The translations under genes were made by a program, and so were the position numbers. The notes beneath the pieces are model-generated. The model saw only the letters and a program-made list of their open reading frames with translations, searched no databases and had not been told where the DNA came from. From NCBI RefSeq assembly GCF_000383875.1, contig NZ_KB912883.1:22339-86338 (forward strand): 64,000 nt of DNA, written 5' to 3'. The stretch comes from Caldibacillus debilis DSM 16016 (lineage in GTDB: Bacteria > Bacillota > Bacilli > Bacillales > Caldibacillaceae). Positions 45,381 to 54,611 of the stretch are shown in pieces (the first letter of the stretch is position 1; every line of letters begins with the position of its first letter).

Positions 45381-45731
45381 CTAAATCTCAAAGGGTTCGG
45401 GGCTCAGTTCCAAGGCGACGGCAAGCCGTCCTTTGTCGTCATGCCCCGCCATCAAAAGCCTGCCCCTTTCGTCCAACTCGTAATGGGTCAAGCCTTCCCC
45501 GTAAATCCATCCGTCCTTCATCTTCAGGCCGACCCGGTACGGACCTTCCCCGGCAATTTTTCCGTATTCGTAGCGGATGGCCGCGTTTCGGATAAAAGCC
45601 CCGGCGGAAAGGAAGGAAGGATCGCGGTGGGAGGCGTATGCGCCGTTGGTGGTTTCCAGATGGATGTACAGGTCTTTGCCGGCAAAGCGGTCGATCAAAG
45701 CCTGCACCTTCTCTTTGCGAATGGGTTTCAC
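45381..45731 (-). CDS. yojF: YojF-family protein (DUF1806)
   Basis: 116-residue protein of the YojF/DUF1806 family, found beside bshB2 in Bacillus but without a proven activity. Small alpha/beta protein with 'LYIHLETTNGAYASH' and 'GEGPYRVGLKMKDGWIYG' as conserved stretches. The start is GTG 45731, about 10 bases after GGGAG. First gene of the operon yojF-bshB2-thioredoxin on the minus strand. Confidence 0.88.
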   Translation of the reverse strand: MKPIRKEKVQALIDRFAGKDLYIHLETTNGAYASHRDPSFLSAGAFIRNAAIRYEYGKIAGEGPYRVGLKMKDGWIYGEGLTHYELDERGRLLMAGHDDKGRLAVALELSPEPFEI

Positions 45732-46439
45732 GTTACACTTCTCCCTTCAAAGAACGGAAACTCACTTCCTATTTTACTAAAAGACGCCGGGAAGTGGGAA
45801 AGGAAAAGATCGCTCGGGGATGTGGCAAGTTTTTCGCGGCGCGGCCCGGGGCCGGTATTCAGGCGGAGTCATGATGTACTTTTTGATCGGCTTGTTCAGG
45901 TGAAATGGAAAAAACGGCCGAAAGATTATCATTATGGGCTGCAAAAAAGTTCATGCAGATTACGAAGTTTTTTCCTATGCATGGATTGTTATAAAATTCG
46001 ATTGCGCATGTTATGATTTCCAATTACTTCTGCCTCTCCAGCACCGTTCCCTTTTGCTTAGCCCGGCGCCGGCGACAAATTTTTGCGGTCTGACGGGATA
46101 TTTTCAGCGGCATGGGTCATGCTGCCAAAACGGCTGAAGTTCCCCATGCAAGCGATGATTGCCTCCTATTTCCAAGGGGGATGGGACAAGCCGGCCGAAC
46201 GGTCCTCATCCTTTTGAATTCCCTCAAGCGTGATCGCTTTGAAAATTCTGGGATCGGTGAAAGAAAAGGGATTGGAAAGGGCAAATTTCAGGTCGGGTCC
46301 GCATCCGGTTTCGGCGGCCTTGCGGGAGGGGCGTAAAGCTTCGGATCAAGACCGCCGGGACGTCAGGTTTCCCGCCAACCCCCGGGGCGGTTTTCCCCGC
46401 CCGTCTTCCTTTCCCGGCTCTCGACGAAGGTCGCCCGAA
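45732..46439. other. gene-free stretch of about 700 bases
   Basis: No supported gene: the short open frames lack ribosome sites and any resemblance to known proteins. The first 50 bases should contain the yojF promoter. Composition shifts from GC-rich to mixed around 45940-46100. Possibly the eroded remains of a gene, but nothing could be aligned. Confidence 0.35.
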
Positions 46440-46486
46440 AAAGAAAATCCGCAGCCTCTTGTTTTCGGCTGCGGATTTCCTTTTGT
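46440..46486. terminator. terminator of pdxK
   Basis: AAATCCGCAGCC (46445-46456) pairs perfectly with GGCTGCGGATTT (46467-46478). On the minus strand it is followed by TCTTTTTC, on the plus strand by CCTTTTG. It lies about 100 bases after the pdxK stop. Confidence 0.8.
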
Positions 46487-46575
46487 CATCTTTTGCAGGA
46501 TCGTCGGAACAAACGCGGAGAACCGGGCGCGTTATGCGGAGGGCGGCGTGAATCGCAGTTCCCGTCCGGTTTGCC

Positions 46576-47415
46576 TCATTCTTTAACCAATCGGACTTCC
46601 GGCGTCTTTCCTTTGTAAAGGTTGTAAGCGCCGTGCATGACGGGGCCGACGTATTGGTTCAGCTTCCAGCCGTGGGCGATGGCCGCCGTGACAAATTCCT
46701 TGGCATGGAAGACGGCGTCGAGCACCGATTCGCCCTTCGCCAGGTTGGCGGTGATGGCCGCCGCGAAGGTGCAGCCCGCCCCGTGGTTGTAAGTCGTGTC
46801 GATCTTTTCCGTTTCCAGGAGGACGAACTGTTTCCCGTCGTAGAACAGATCGACCGCCTTGTCGTGGGCCAGTTGTTTTCCGCCTTTGATGACGACGTTT
46901 TTCGCTCCCAGCGCGATGATTTTTTCCGCCGCTTTTTTCATGTCGTCCACCGTTTTGATCGGTCCGGTTTTGGACAGCTGCCATGCTTCAAAGAGGTTCG
47001 GCGTGGTGACGAGCGCCCGGGGCAGGAGAAGTTCCCTCGATGCGTCCACCGTTTCGGGGAGCAGCACTTCATCCTCCCCTTTGCAGACCATGACGGGATC
47101 CACAACGACATTCGTCAATTGATATTCGTCGATTTTCCGGGCCGCCAGCTCGACTATTTCCACGGAACCGAGCATGGCCGTTTTCATCGCATCGATCCCA
47201 ACGGATAACACCGTTTCCAATTGGGCTTCGACAGTATTCGCATCAATCGGGAAAACCCGATGTTTCCAATGTTCTTTCGGATCCATGGCAACGATCGTCG
47301 TAAGGGCGGTCATTCCGTAGACGCCGTGTTCCTGGAAGGTTTTTAAGTCCGCTTGAATGCCCGCTCCCCCGCTCGAATCGGAACCGGCCAAGGTCAATAC
47401 TTTCAACATTGCCAT
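46576..47415 (-). CDS. pdxK: pyridoxal/hydroxymethylpyrimidine kinase (PdxK/ThiD family)
   Basis: 279-residue ribokinase-fold ATP-dependent kinase. It begins 'LTLAGSDSSGGAGIQADLKT', has 'VVVDPVMVCKGEDEVL' and 'ALVTTPNLFEAWQLS' in the middle, and the anion-hole/catalytic 'YNHGAGCTFAAAI' near residue 215. It is closest to the B. subtilis PdxK form (the former second ThiD), which phosphorylates pyridoxal and related B6 vitamers; hydroxymethylpyrimidine kinase activity cannot be excluded. GAAGAGGTG precedes ATG 47415. Monocistronic with its own terminator. Confidence 0.9.
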   Translation of the reverse strand: MAMLKVLTLAGSDSSGGAGIQADLKTFQEHGVYGMTALTTIVAMDPKEHWKHRVFPIDANTVEAQLETVLSVGIDAMKTAMLGSVEIVELAARKIDEYQLTNVVVDPVMVCKGEDEVLLPETVDASRELLLPRALVTTPNLFEAWQLSKTGPIKTVDDMKKAAEKIIALGAKNVVIKGGKQLAHDKAVDLFYDGKQFVLLETEKIDTTYNHGAGCTFAAAITANLAKGESVLDAVFHAKEFVTAAIAHGWKLNQYVGPVMHGAYNLYKGKTPEVRLVKE

Positions 47416-47505
47416 GCGTGGTCACCTCTTCCTGAATGTCTCATTCCAATTATATCAGTGTTTAAAACAATATACAAAAGAGGAAAATGGAAAACTCCGA
47501 TCGGA

Positions 47506-48300
47506 TTAATGGAATTCCTTGGCGGTTTCCCGCCCGCCGGCGGCGGGGGCGCTCCAGAAACTTTCTTCGTAAGCGAGTTCCCGGAATTTTTTCGGCGTCA
47601 TGCCAAAAATTTTTTTGAACAGGCGCGTGTAATAGCTTTGGTTGCAAAAGCGGAACAAATGGGAGATTTCGGCGATCGGAAGCTCCGAATGGATCAGGAA
47701 AAATTTAGATTCCTCGAGCCGCTTCCGGTTGATGTAATCGGTGATCGTCAACCCGGTTTCCTGCTTGAACCGGTTCGACAAATAGCTCGGATGGACATAC
47801 AGTTTTTCGGCGATGATCTTCAGGGAGAGGTCCTGAAGAATGTGGTCGTGGATGAACTCGATGGCCCGCTGGACGATGGAGTGGTAGACGGGCATCGCCT
47901 CTTTCTTCAGCGTATCGATGAACGTGCAAATCATGCTGTACTCGAAATTTTCCAGTTCTTCTTTCGAATCGAGCCTTTCGATCTCCTGGATCATCACGTC
48001 GCTCAAATTATAGGCGATTTCCGGATGCACCCCGCCTTGGATGATCGCCCGCGTAAACAGGGTGCAGGAGCAGATCAGGGAGTTTTTCAGGGAACGGATC
48101 GGGTGATCCGCCAACTTGGCCCGCTGCAGGTTGTTTATTTCATTCAGCGCCTGCAAGGCGCTTTCCGTATTGCCCCTTTTGATCGCTTCCATCATCTTTC
48201 TTTCCAAGGCGTAGGAGGGGTGCAAATATCCGTTTTGCCGGTTTTTCATCCGCTCCTTGAAAAATTGGCGGAGCAAGGCTTCCTGGATTTTCTTCTCCAT
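47506..48300 (-). CDS. AraC-family transcriptional regulator
   Basis: 264-residue regulator. The C-terminal 100 residues hold two HTH motifs: 'SLKIIAEKLYVHPSYLSNRF' and 'IAEISHLFRFCNQSYYTRLF', ending in the family's 'GMTPKKFRE'. The N-terminal part is helical, with no cupin or receiver domain recognised, like YesN/YesS-type output modules. GAGGGTGATCC precedes ATG 48300. It is divergent from the sugar-uptake genes starting at 48413, with a cre site in the shared promoter region, and is the likely local activator of that locus. Confidence 0.88.
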   Translation of the reverse strand: MEKKIQEALLRQFFKERMKNRQNGYLHPSYALERKMMEAIKRGNTESALQALNEINNLQRAKLADHPIRSLKNSLICSCTLFTRAIIQGGVHPEIAYNLSDVMIQEIERLDSKEELENFEYSMICTFIDTLKKEAMPVYHSIVQRAIEFIHDHILQDLSLKIIAEKLYVHPSYLSNRFKQETGLTITDYINRKRLEESKFFLIHSELPIAEISHLFRFCNQSYYTRLFKKIFGMTPKKFRELAYEESFWSAPAAGGRETAKEFH

Positions 48301-48357
48301 CGGATCACCCTCACTTTTGAAAAAAATTTGCCAAAAACCTAAAAAAATTAATATCTT

Positions 48358-48371
48358 TGGAATCGATTTCA
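48358..48371. promoter_or_regulatory. cre site (CcpA) between the AraC regulator and the sugar ABC genes
   Basis: TGGAATCGATTTCA fits the CcpA consensus WTGNAANCGNWNNCA at every fixed position and is nearly palindromic. Placed 42 bases before the binding-protein start, it should impose glucose repression on the locus. Confidence 0.8.
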
Positions 48372-48412
48372 TTTTACCATGAAGGAGGAAAAATTCGAAA
48401 GGGGGCAATAAA

Positions 48413-49666
48413 ATGAAAAAGCGGCTTTTTGGACTGATGATCGTTTTGCTGTCGTTGGGGCTGCTTGCCGCATGCGGCAATAAAAGCGAAAACAATGCGG
48501 AAAACGGTTCGAAAAACGAGGGGGGAGATAAGGAACCCGTCGTCATCAAATTCGCCGCCCAAAACGACAACACACCCGCCACGCAAGCCGCGATCGACGC
48601 GTTTAACAGCAGCCAGGACAAGTACAAAGTGGAATGGGAACAAATGACAAACGATTCCGCGCAAATGCATGACCAATTGCTGACCTCGCTGTCCAGCGGT
48701 TCTTCCGACTACGATGTCCTTTCCCTGGACGTGGTCTGGGCAGGGGAATTTGCCGGAGCCGGCTATCTGGAACCGATCGATGTCCGGATGCAGGAAGCCG
48801 GGCTTAAAAAAGAAGACTTCAATGCCGGTTCGATGGCCTCCGGAAACTACAAAGGAAAACAATACACCCTGCCGTTTTTCCCTGACGTCGGCCTGCTCTA
48901 TTACCGCAAAGATATCGTCAGCCAGGAAGACGCCAAGAAGCTGGAAAGCGGCGACTACACCTATCAGGACTTGCTGGCGATGGCCGAAAAATACAAAGGG
49001 CAAGGCGGAACGAAATACGGATTCGTTTATCAATCGAAACAATATGAAGGGTTAACCGTAAACGTGACGGAATTTACCAACTCTTTCAAAGACATCAAAG
49101 GCGGCCTGGAAACAATGTATCAATTTACGAAATCCGAGGCCACGCCGGATGACATTTTGACGTACATGGAAGGAGAAACCCACACCGTCTTTGAACAAGG
49201 GCAAAGCGTATTCGCCCGCAACTGGCCCTACGCCTTCGGACGGATTCAAGGCCAGGAAGACGGGGTGAAGATCAAGGCCGATCAAGTCGGCGTCGCGCCG
49301 CTGCCCAACGGCGGTTCCGTCGGCGGATGGCTCTTGGCCATCAACAAAAACTCCAAAAACATCGACGGCGCATGGGAATTCATCAAATTTTTGTCCGGAC
49401 CGGAAGGGCAAAAGATCATGTCGACCAAAGGCGGATACTTGCCCGGTTACAACGCGTTGTTGACGGATTCCGAAGTGGTCCAGGCCAACACCCTGTTGTC
49501 GATGGAAGGTTTCAAAAAAGCTTTGGAAACGACGATCGCCCGTCCCGTTTCTCCGGAGTATTCCAAAGTATCCGATACGATCCAAGTCAATGCCCATAAA
49601 TATTTAAGCTCGGGCAAAGGGTTGGACGAAGCGGTGCAAGCGATTCAACAGGCGATCGGCCAATAA
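48413..49666 (+). CDS. sugar ABC transporter substrate-binding lipoprotein
   Basis: 417-residue extracytoplasmic binding protein of family 1 (MalE-like). A lipoprotein signal is visible with lipobox 'LLAAC' (Cys about residue 22) and a Asn/Glu/Lys-rich linker. The fold signature includes 'YDVLSLDVVWAGEFAGAGYL' and 'KQYTLPFFPDVGLLYYRKDI'. It should deliver a disaccharide or oligosaccharide to the MalF/MalG-type permeases downstream. CGAAAGGGGG precedes ATG 48413. A terminator-like hairpin behind it probably makes binding protein more abundant than permease. Confidence 0.9.
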   Translation: MKKRLFGLMIVLLSLGLLAACGNKSENNAENGSKNEGGDKEPVVIKFAAQNDNTPATQAAIDAFNSSQDKYKVEWEQMTNDSAQMHDQLLTSLSSGSSDYDVLSLDVVWAGEFAGAGYLEPIDVRMQEAGLKKEDFNAGSMASGNYKGKQYTLPFFPDVGLLYYRKDIVSQEDAKKLESGDYTYQDLLAMAEKYKGQGGTKYGFVYQSKQYEGLTVNVTEFTNSFKDIKGGLETMYQFTKSEATPDDILTYMEGETHTVFEQGQSVFARNWPYAFGRIQGQEDGVKIKADQVGVAPLPNGGSVGGWLLAINKNSKNIDGAWEFIKFLSGPEGQKIMSTKGGYLPGYNALLTDSEVVQANTLLSMEGFKKALETTIARPVSPEYSKVSDTIQVNAHKYLSSGKGLDEAVQAIQQAIGQ

Positions 49667-49676
49667 CGGATGCGAT

Positions 49677-49702
49677 GGGCTCTAACTTGTTAGAGCCCTT
49701 TT
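49677..49702 (+). terminator. hairpin with T-run after the binding-protein gene
   Basis: Perfect 10-bp stem GGGCTCTAAC / GTTAGAGCCC with a 2-base TT gap, followed by TTTT. Strong in form; partial read-through into the permease genes is expected from the operon layout. The rest of the spacer up to 49967 holds nothing else recognised. Confidence 0.8.
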
Positions 49703-49967
49703 CTCACCGTTTTTTCGAAGGATTTCGTTACCGTTCCGTCATTTCCCAGGAAGGACCCTCATTTTTCGGCGTTCCGGGAAGGCCGCGGGAATCGCTTTCC
49801 CTCCCATAATGCCGGGAAGGGGGAGCCGCCGGTTAAAGACGCAGATGAAAATGGACAGCAGGTCGAGGCACGGCTTCCCGGGTTTGTCCCGGCAACGCCA
49901 TCAGAGGAGCACATGCCGCCCGGAAAAGCCGGCCGATTCATAAATGGATAAGAAAGGGGACATGGGC

Positions 49968-51182
49968 ATGCGGAGGATGGGATGGAAGGGATTTTTGTTT
50001 CTTTTGCCCGCGCTGGCGCTGATCGCCGTTTTTTCTTTGTGGCCGGTCCTGCAATCCCTCACCTATACCTTTTTCGACTACCGGTTGAACAACCAGCAAA
50101 AATCCGGCCTTTATTTGAGCGAACGGTTCAATGCGGACCTTTTCAATGAGACCGCCTTTTACGTCGGGATGTTTCTCGAGGAAGATCTGCCGTCCATGAC
50201 CGACGGGGCGGACGTCGAAGAAGCGAAGCGGCTGTTGGCGGATCTGCAGCGGATCAGCGGCCAATATTCGGAAGAAAAAGGCGTAATCCGCATTTCCAAG
50301 GAACAGAAGGAAGAGATCGAACAATTCTATAAAGCGGCCAAACCGAAGCTGGAAGAATGGAACCGGAAATACGCCCTGAAAAACGGGGAAAATCTGCCCC
50401 TTTTGTTGGATGACATCAAAGACAGCGTCATTCCCTCGAATTTCGTCGGATTGGACAACTATAAAAAGGCCTTCACCGATCCCCGGGTCGGCACGGCGGT
50501 GTGGAATACCGTGCTGTTTACGGCCGTTTCCGTGTTTTTCGAATTCCTGTTCGGTCTCGCCTTGGCGCTGATCATGAACAAGGCCTTCATCGGGCAGGGG
50601 CCGGTGCGCACCGTTTCCCTGATCCCCTGGGCCATTCCGACCGCCGTGGCGGCGCTGATGTGGGGATATCTTTATGACGGAAGCTTCGGCGTCGTCGCCA
50701 AGATTTTTGAGCAGGTCGGACTGATCCAGTCCTCCACCGACTTGTTGCAATCGCCGGGCTGGGCAATGGCGGCAACCATCATCGCGGACGTCTGGAAAAC
50801 GACGCCTTACATGGCCCTTCTGCTGTTGGCCGGGCTGCAAAACATCTCCCCGAGCCTGTATGAAGCGGCTTCGATCGACGGGGCGAACAAGTGGCAATCC
50901 TTCGTCCGGGTCACCCTGCCCCTCTTGAAGCCGTCCATTTTGGTCGCCCTGTTGTTCCGGACGTTGGATGCCTTCCGCGTCTTCGATTTGATCTACGTTT
51001 TGACCGGAGGCGGCCCCGGCGGTTCGACGGAGACGCTGTCGGTGTACGCGTATAAAGCGATGTTCGGACAGACGAATTTCGGCTACGGTTCGGTGGTCGT
51101 CATGATCATGTTTGCCTGTGTCGCCGCCATCGCCGTCATCTTTGTCAAAATACTTGGAACCAATTTAATGGAGAAAAATTGA
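49968..51182 (+). CDS. sugar ABC transporter permease, MalF type
   Basis: 404-residue membrane subunit. After the first helix ('GFLFLLPALALIAVFSLWPV') comes an unusually long external loop of about 110 charged, helical residues before 'VGLDNYKKAF' and the remaining helices. The ATPase-docking EAA loop reads 'YEAASIDGANKWQSFVRVTL'. ATG 49968 is chosen because AAAGGGG lies 8 bases before it; two earlier in-frame ATGs are too close to or upstream of that site. It pairs with the next gene. No ATPase gene is present, so a shared MsmX-like ATPase is inferred. Confidence 0.88.
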   Translation: MRRMGWKGFLFLLPALALIAVFSLWPVLQSLTYTFFDYRLNNQQKSGLYLSERFNADLFNETAFYVGMFLEEDLPSMTDGADVEEAKRLLADLQRISGQYSEEKGVIRISKEQKEEIEQFYKAAKPKLEEWNRKYALKNGENLPLLLDDIKDSVIPSNFVGLDNYKKAFTDPRVGTAVWNTVLFTAVSVFFEFLFGLALALIMNKAFIGQGPVRTVSLIPWAIPTAVAALMWGYLYDGSFGVVAKIFEQVGLIQSSTDLLQSPGWAMAATIIADVWKTTPYMALLLLAGLQNISPSLYEAASIDGANKWQSFVRVTLPLLKPSILVALLFRTLDAFRVFDLIYVLTGGGPGGSTETLSVYAYKAMFGQTNFGYGSVVVMIMFACVAAIAVIFVKILGTNLMEKN

Positions 51183-51195
51183 GGGGGCGACAGGG

Positions 51196-52020
51196 ATGAA
51201 CAGAACGATGAAGTTGGCCGGGGTCCTGTTGGTCGCGGTTTTCTTGATCGCCATGCTCTTTCCGTTTTTCTGGATCTTTATCACATCCTTCAAATCCACC
51301 GGCGAAATCTACGGGGAGGGCGCCTTCCGCGTGATCCCCCGCGAACCGACCTTGCAAAACTATTTGACCGTCCTGTTTGAAAAGGGGATCTTGAACGCGG
51401 TGAAAAACAGTTTCATCGTCGCCGGGACGACGACCGTCTACATCATCGCCGTCGCCACCTTGTGCGCCTACGCGATTTCCCGGTTCGAGTTCCGCGGCAA
51501 AAATCTGTTGCTCGGCTTGATCCTGGCCGTATCCATGTTTCCGCAGATGATCGTCACCGGTCCGGTTTACAATCTCTTTCACGATCTGGGGCTGACGAAC
51601 AGCTACGCCGTCGTCTTGCCCTATTCGACGATCACCTTGCCGACATCGGTGTGGATTTTGGTGACCCATTTCAACCAAATTCCCCTCGCGTTGGAAGAAT
51701 CGGCGAAGATCGACGGAGCCTCCGCCTTTCAAACGCTGTACAAAATCGTCTTCCCGCTGGCGGCTCCCGGGGTGTTCACGACGGCGATCATCGTGTTTAT
51801 CGCCGCTTGGAACGAGTTTCTCTTGACGGTCACCTTGAACTCCGATGTGAGATATCATACCGTTCCCGTTGCCATTTCTTTCTTGCGGACCCAATTCGAA
51901 ATTTTGTGGGGGCAGGTAACGGCGGCGACGACGATCGTAACGATTCCCACCTTGTTGGTTGTCTTGTTTTTCCAAAAACAAATCGTATCCGGGCTCATTT
52001 CCGGCAGCGTGAAGGAATGA
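51196..52020 (+). CDS. sugar ABC transporter permease, MalG type
   Basis: 274-residue partner permease with six helices. Typical start 'LAGVLLVAVFLIAMLFPFFW', then 'ITSFKSTGEIYG'; the EAA loop is 'EESAKIDGASAFQTLYKIVF'. GAGGGGGCGACAGG precedes ATG 51196, 13 bases after the MalF-type gene. It ends 150 bases before the GH65 gene, with a short direct repeat in between. Confidence 0.9.
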   Translation: MNRTMKLAGVLLVAVFLIAMLFPFFWIFITSFKSTGEIYGEGAFRVIPREPTLQNYLTVLFEKGILNAVKNSFIVAGTTTVYIIAVATLCAYAISRFEFRGKNLLLGLILAVSMFPQMIVTGPVYNLFHDLGLTNSYAVVLPYSTITLPTSVWILVTHFNQIPLALEESAKIDGASAFQTLYKIVFPLAAPGVFTTAIIVFIAAWNEFLLTVTLNSDVRYHTVPVAISFLRTQFEILWGQVTAATTIVTIPTLLVVLFFQKQIVSGLISGSVKE

Positions 52021-52063
52021 ATCCTTTTCGGCCGGTGCAGTGTTTCCGGATGCAAACGGCAAT

Positions 52064-52148
52064 GGAAAGAATATACGCATTCAGAGGAACCTGACGGTGC
52101 CGATCCCGGTCCGTTGAACGGGAACACGGAAAGAATACACGCATTCAG
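52064..52148 (+). repeat. 21-base direct repeat between permease and GH65 genes
   Basis: GGAAAGAATA-T/C-ACGCATTCAG occurs at 52064-52084 and 52128-52148, 20 of 21 bases identical, 64 bases apart. The second copy ends 21 bases before the GH65 start, just upstream of its ribosome site. It could be a regulator half-site pair or a chance small duplication. Confidence 0.75.
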
Positions 52149-52169
52149 CAAGAACGGGAGTGTCGCATC

Positions 52170-54455
52170 ATGTCTTGGACGATATCGCACCAATCATTGA
52201 AAAACGAAGATTTGTTGATGCAGGAAAGCTTGTATTCCTTGGCCAACGGCTATTTGGGGGTGCGGGGCAATTTTGAGGAAGGGTACCCGGCGGATTTCGA
52301 CACGATCAGGGGCACTTATATCAACGCCTTCCACGATATTGTCGACGTGAAATACGGGGAAAAATTGCCCGCCTTCCCGGAGACCCAACAAAAATTGGCC
52401 AATATTATCGATGCCCAGGGTTTGGATATATTCCTCGGGGAAGACATGGAAAAATTTTCCCCGTTTACCGGGGAAATCCTCTCCTATTCCCGGATCCTCC
52501 ATCTGGATAAGGGCTACACGGAGCGGTCGGTCCGCTGGCGCTCCCCGAAAGGGAAGGTGGTGGACATCCTTTTCCGCCGCCTCGTTTCCTTCCGCCGAAA
52601 GGAGCTGTTCGCCATCCAGCTGACGATCCGGCCGGTGAATTTTTTCGGCCAGGTGAAGATCGTCGGCACCGTTGACGGGGATGTGGAGAATTATGTGAGC
52701 GAATCCGATCCCCGGGTCGGATCCGGCCACAACAAACTGTTGCAGGTGATCGATAGCGGGATCAAGGAGGACGTCGGCTTCGTCCTGGCGGAAACGAAAC
52801 GTTCGAAGCTGCAGACGGCCTGTTTGACGAAATACATCGCGGACAACGGCGCCAGGGCGGAACAGGAGGCGGGCCCCAAACGGGTGACGGCGTCCCTCAC
52901 CTTTCCCCTGAATCAAGCGGTGACCGTCGAAAAAAGGAACGTGTATACCGACACTTTGCGGCACGGGGAAGATCTCGTCAAAAAAGGGCTGGCCATCCAC
53001 CGGGAACTGGAAGGGAAAACCTTTTCCGATTTTTTGGCCGAACAAAAGGCGGAGCTGGACGAATTTTGGCGGGATGCCGACGTCCGCATCGACGGGGACG
53101 CGAAGCTTCAGGAAGGGATCCGCTTCAACCTGTTCCACCTGCTCCAGTCGGCCGGGCGGGATCCCCATTCCCACATTGCGGCGAAAGGACTGTCCGGGGA
53201 AGGCTATGAGGGCCATTATTTTTGGGATACGGAAATTTATATGGTGCCCGTCTTTATCCTGACGAAACCGGAATTGGCAAAGAAGCTGCTGATCTACCGC
53301 CATTCCAAACTGGACGCGGCCAGGGAACACGCGAGAAACATGGGGCATAAAAAGGGGGCCCTGTATCCGTGGCGGACGATTTCCGGGAGCGAATGTTCTT
53401 CCTATTTTCCGTCCGGTTCGGCCCAATACCATATCAGCGCCGACATCGCTTACAGTTACATCCAATACTACTTGGCGACCGGCGACGAAGCCTTTCTTGC
53501 CGAATACGGAGGGGAAGTGCTGTTTGAAACGGCCCGCCTGTGGCTTGAAACCGGCCATTTCCGGGACGGGCAGTTCCGCATCGATGCGGTGACCGGGCCC
53601 GATGAATACACCTGCATCGTCAACAACAATTACTATACGAACGCCATGGCCAAATACAATCTGCGCTGGGCGGCGAAGATCTACGACCGGTGGCAAAGGG
53701 AGAAACCGGAACTGCTTCGGTCCCTAAAGGAAAAGCTCTCCCTCGCCGATGAAGAAAAGGAACTTTGGCAGCGGGCCGCGGAATGCATGTTTCTGCCCTA
53801 TGACGAAAAATTGAAGATCAACCCGCAGGACGACACCTTTTTGCAAAAGGCGGTATGGGATTTCGCCAACACGCCTGGAGACCATTACCCGCTTTTGCTC
53901 CATTACCACCCGCTCACCTTGTACCGGTACCAGGTCTGCAAACAGGCGGACACGGTCCTCGCCCATTTTTTGCTGGACGAGGAAGATTTGGAGACGATGA
54001 AAAATTCGTATTTGTATTATGAAAAAATAACGACCCACGATTCGTCCCTTTCTTCCTGCATTTTCAGCATCATGGGCGCGAAGATCGGCGATGTGGAGAA
54101 AGCCTATCGGTACTTTGTCGAAACGGCCCGCCTCGATTTGGACAATACCCACGGGAATACGAAGGACGGCCTGCATCTGGCGAACATGGGCGGAACGTAC
54201 ATGGGGATCATCTTCGGCTTTGCGGGCTTAAGGATCAAGGAGTCGGGCCTCCATTTCGCGCCGAAATTGCCGGATGCCTGGAAGCATTACCGTTTCACCA
54301 TCCAATACCGGAAACGGAAAATCACGGTGGATGTGGATGAAAGCGGCGCCCGATTCCAGTTGGAAGGGGATCCTCTCACGATTACGGTCAACGGGGAATC
54401 CTGCCTGCTGGAAGGAAAGAAAAGCTTCCCGCTCCTTGCCGCAAAAAGCAAATGA
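52170..54455 (+). CDS. GH65 family disaccharide phosphorylase
   Basis: 761-residue inverting phosphorylase that cleaves an alpha-linked glucose disaccharide with phosphate to beta-glucose 1-phosphate plus glucose. Layout: N-terminal beta-sandwich (about 1-260), linker helices, the (alpha/alpha)6 catalytic barrel (about 320-700), and a C-terminal beta domain. 'VTGPDEYTCIVNNNYYTN' contains the general acid Glu479. The phosphate pocket includes 'THDSSLSSCIF', and 'HYFWDTEIYMVP' lines the donor site. Maltose, trehalose, kojibiose and nigerose phosphorylases share these features, so specificity is open. No beta-phosphoglucomutase gene is adjacent. ATG 52170 follows GGGAG. Confidence 0.88.
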   Translation: MSWTISHQSLKNEDLLMQESLYSLANGYLGVRGNFEEGYPADFDTIRGTYINAFHDIVDVKYGEKLPAFPETQQKLANIIDAQGLDIFLGEDMEKFSPFTGEILSYSRILHLDKGYTERSVRWRSPKGKVVDILFRRLVSFRRKELFAIQLTIRPVNFFGQVKIVGTVDGDVENYVSESDPRVGSGHNKLLQVIDSGIKEDVGFVLAETKRSKLQTACLTKYIADNGARAEQEAGPKRVTASLTFPLNQAVTVEKRNVYTDTLRHGEDLVKKGLAIHRELEGKTFSDFLAEQKAELDEFWRDADVRIDGDAKLQEGIRFNLFHLLQSAGRDPHSHIAAKGLSGEGYEGHYFWDTEIYMVPVFILTKPELAKKLLIYRHSKLDAAREHARNMGHKKGALYPWRTISGSECSSYFPSGSAQYHISADIAYSYIQYYLATGDEAFLAEYGGEVLFETARLWLETGHFRDGQFRIDAVTGPDEYTCIVNNNYYTNAMAKYNLRWAAKIYDRWQREKPELLRSLKEKLSLADEEKELWQRAAECMFLPYDEKLKINPQDDTFLQKAVWDFANTPGDHYPLLLHYHPLTLYRYQVCKQADTVLAHFLLDEEDLETMKNSYLYYEKITTHDSSLSSCIFSIMGAKIGDVEKAYRYFVETARLDLDNTHGNTKDGLHLANMGGTYMGIIFGFAGLRIKESGLHFAPKLPDAWKHYRFTIQYRKRKITVDVDESGARFQLEGDPLTITVNGESCLLEGKKSFPLLAAKSK

Positions 54456-54575
54456 TATCCCGGCTCCGTTTCCCTTTTTGCGAACGATTCTTGCGGCGAT
54501 CGGAGGCGGGCCGGCCCCGGCGCGTTATAAGAGCTTTTTCGCAGCTTTCCGTTTTCGGCCATTCTCCCTCTAAAA

Positions 54576-54611
54576 AAAAGCGGAATCGGCATAGGACCGA
54601 TTCCGCTTTTT
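54576..54611 (+). terminator. terminator of the GH65 gene
   Basis: AAAAGCGGAATCGG pairs with CCGATTCCGCTTTT around CATAGGA, followed by TTTT. The group II intron relic begins at the very end of the T-run, the usual target position of group IIC introns. Confidence 0.9.

Noticed and set aside
45732..46560. Several short open frames between yojF and pdxK
   Set aside because: No ribosome sites, no recognisable motifs, inconsistent composition; reported only as a gene-free stretch.
51855..53696. Large antisense frames opposite the MalG and GH65 genes
   Set aside because: Shadows of strongly supported plus-strand genes.
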